A DNA stretch of 64,000 bases, from NCBI GenBank assembly GCA_946800325.1, contig OX326959.1, positions 46,189,566 to 46,253,565 on the forward strand, in the 5' to 3' direction. Position numbers and translations under genes: made by a program. Shown in pieces: positions 62,001 to 64,000 of this stretch. Numbering within the stretch: position 1 is the stretch's first letter; each line of letters begins with the position of its first letter. The notes beneath the pieces are model-generated. The model ran no database searches. It saw only the letters and a program-made list of their open reading frames with translations, and was not told where the DNA came from. This DNA comes from Luzula sylvatica. Its lineage: Eukaryota; Streptophyta; Magnoliopsida; Poales; Juncaceae.

Positions 62001-64000
62001 ACAAATGATCTCAAAACACGTTATTTGAACTCCTCAAGGCGCTAAAATCTTGTTTTGATTCGAAAAACAAACTTTCTTAGTGTTTGTGAAATTTGGTGAA
62101 AAGTTATGTAGTAAAAGATACGATACAAATGATCTAAAAACACGTTATTTGAACTCCACAAAATGTTAAAATCTTGTTTTGAATCGAAAAACAAACTTAC
62201 TTAGTGTTTGTGAAATTTGGTGAAAAGTTATGTAGTAAAAGATACGATACAAATGATCTCAAAACACGTTATTTGAACTCCACAAAGCGTTAAAATCTTG
62301 TTCTGAATCGAAAAACTAACTTTCTTAGTGTTTGTGAAATTTGGTGAAAAGTTATGTAGTAAAAGATACGATACAATTGATCTCAAAACACGTCATTTGA
62401 ACTCCTCAAGGCGCTAAAATCTTGTTTTGATTCGAAAAACAAACTTTCTTAGTGTTTGTGAAATTTGGTGAAAAGTTATGTAGTAAAAGATACGATACAA
62501 ATGATCTCAAAACACGTTATTTGAACTCCTCAACGCGCTAAAATCTTGTTTTGATTCGAAAAACAAACTTTCTTAGTGTTTGTGAAATTTGGTGAAAAGT
62601 TATGTAGTAAAAGATACGATACAAATTATCTAAAAACACGTGATTTGAACTCCACAAAACGTTAAAATCTTGTTTTGAATCGATAAACAAACTTACATAG
62701 TGTTTGTGAAATTTGGTGAAAAGTTATGTAGTAAAAGATACGATATAAATGATCTCAAAACACGATATTTGAACTCTACAAAGCGTTAAAATCTTGTTTT
62801 GAATCGAAAAACAAACTTTCTTAGTGTTTGTGAAATTTGGTGAAAAGTTATGTAGTAAAAGATACGATACAAATGATCTCAAAACACGTTATTTGAACTC
62901 CTCAAGGCGCTAAAATCTTGTTTTGATTCGAAAAACAAACTTTCTTAGTGTTTGTGAAATTTGGTGAAAAGTTATGTAGTAAAAGATACGATACAAATGA
63001 TCTAAAAACACGTTATTTGAACTCCACAAAATGTTAAAATCTTGTTTTGAATCGAAAAACAAACTTACTTAGTGTTTGTGAAATTTGGTGAAAAGTTATG
63101 TAGTAAAAGATACGATACAAATGATCTCAAAACACGTTATTTGAACTCCACAAAGCGTTAAAATCTTGTTTGTATCGAAAAACAAACTTTCTTAGTGTTT
63201 GTGAAATTTGGTGAAAAGTTTTGTAGTAAAAGATACGATACAAATGATCTCAAAACACGTTATTTGAACTCCACAAAGCGTTAAAATCTTGTTTTGAATC
63301 GAAAAACAAACTTTCTTAGTGTTTGTGAAATTTGGTGAAAAGTTATGTAGTAAAAGATAAGATACAAATGATCTCAAAACACGTTATTTGAACTCCTCAA
63401 GGCGCTAAAATCCTGTTTTGATTCGAAAAACAAACTTTCTTAGTGTTTGTGAAATTTGGTGAAAAGTTATGTAGTAAAAGATACGATACAAATGATCTAA
63501 AAACACGTTATTTGAACTCCACAAAACGTTAAAATCTTGTTTTGAATCGAAAAACAAACTTACTTAGTGTTTGTGAAATTTGGTGGAAAGTTATGTAGCA
63601 AAAGATACGATACAAATGATCTCAAAACACGTTATTTGAACTCCACAAAGCGTTAAAATCTTGTTTTGAATCGAAAAACAGACTTTCTTAGTGTTTGTGA
63701 AATTTGGTGAAAAGTTATGTAGTAAAAGATACGATACAAATGATCTCAAAACACGTTATTTGAACTCCTCAAGGCGCTAAAATCTTGTTTTGATTCGAAA
63801 AACAAAATTTCTTAGTGTTTGTGAAATTTGGTGAAAAGTTATGTAGTAAAAGATACGATACAAATGATCTAAAAACACGTTATTTGAACTCCACAAAACG
63901 TTAAAATCTTGTTTTGAATCGAAAAACAAACTTACTTAGTGTTTGTGAAATATGGTGAAAAGTTATGTAGTAAAAGATACGACACAAATGATCTCAAAAC
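56061..64000 (+). repeat. 124-bp satellite array, homogeneous core with higher-order repeats
   Basis: About 64 monomers, all in one orientation and much more alike than at the edge. They share TTAGTGTTTGTGAAATTTGG, AAAGATACGATACAAATGAT and ACACGTTATTTGAACTCC. Variants differ at TCCTCAAGGCGC / TCCACAAAGCGT / TCCACAAAACGT, at GATCTC / GATCTA and at ACTTTC / ACTTAC. The variants recur in fixed order, and rare markers repeat exactly 1,736 bp apart (14 monomers). A 25-bp internal duplication breaks the phase at about 60,000-60,030. The array continues past the window end. It is a candidate pericentromeric or centromeric satellite. Confidence 0.96.

Noticed and set aside
50385..64000. Open frames of 61-93 codons inside the satellite, mostly minus strand
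   Set aside because: They recur with the repeat, have no start context or family features, and the 124-bp period is not a multiple of three, so the frame rotates from unit to unit.
50385..64000. Possible CRISPR-like array of direct repeats
   Set aside because: Monomers are contiguous without unique spacers, in plant nuclear DNA with intron-containing genes.
1..64000. tRNA or rRNA genes
   Set aside because: No cloverleaf with A and B boxes and no rRNA-like conserved stretch was noticed by eye; a covariance-model scan was not possible.

Overview
This window is nuclear DNA of a flowering plant, very probably a eudicot. It is strongly A+T-rich, the genes have many short GT-AG introns, and the intergenic space is full of plant transposon debris (Helitron ends, L1-type LINEs, a Copia gag remnant, a Mutator-like foldback element). 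All recognised proteins are plant orthologues. I cannot name the species. No tRNA, rRNA, organelle or bacterial sequence was seen. Exon models below were built by eye from reading frame, splice sites and protein-family landmarks, and each recognised multi-exon model closes in frame.

Layout. 1-4.7 kb: an unrecognised acidic gene on the minus strand, A/T-rich tandem repeats and a minus-strand Helitron end. 4.9-10.3 kb: three minus-strand genes in a row: a BAHD acyltransferase (3 exons), the DNA polymerase zeta subunit REV7/MAD2B (5 coding exons) and an intronless PLS-class PPR protein. The PPR stop is only 58 bp from the REV7 start, and splice signals suggest the PPR gene lies inside a 5' UTR intron of REV7. 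10.5-15.3 kb: Helitrons, a foldback element and a decayed gene fragment. 15.5-16.9 kb: a PLAC8/cell-number-regulator gene. 17.3-19.3 kb: repeats, including a 983-bp Mutator-like foldback element with a 9-bp target duplication. 19.8-22.8 kb: RFT1 (14 exons), divergent from a histidine phosphatase gene (23.9-25.4 kb) whose ATG is fused to an (AG)26 tract. 25.7-28.4 kb: ureidoglycine aminohydrolase (13 exons). 28.6-32.4 kb: a 5'-truncated LINE, a coiled-coil retroelement fragment and a Helitron. 34.0-36.7 kb: a TMEM135-like Tim17-family membrane protein (8 exons). 37-42.3 kb: Copia gag remnant, an L1 copy with an inverted 5' part, and a Helitron. 42.6-50.3 kb: an SRS2-like UvrD helicase (29 exons). 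50.4-64.0 kb: an uninterrupted array of a ~124-bp satellite that starts about 70-120 bp after the helicase stop and runs off the window. It is diverged at its gene-side edge and homogeneous, with multi-monomer higher-order repeats, inside.

The genes do not form one pathway. REV7 (translesion synthesis) and the SRS2-like helicase (recombination control) both act in genome maintenance, but they lie more than 30 kb apart and nothing shows co-regulation. The most unusual features are the satellite array against a gene, the Mutator-like foldback, the apparent PPR-within-REV7 arrangement, and two families of short foldback repeats (called A and B here) that recur in introns of five different genes.
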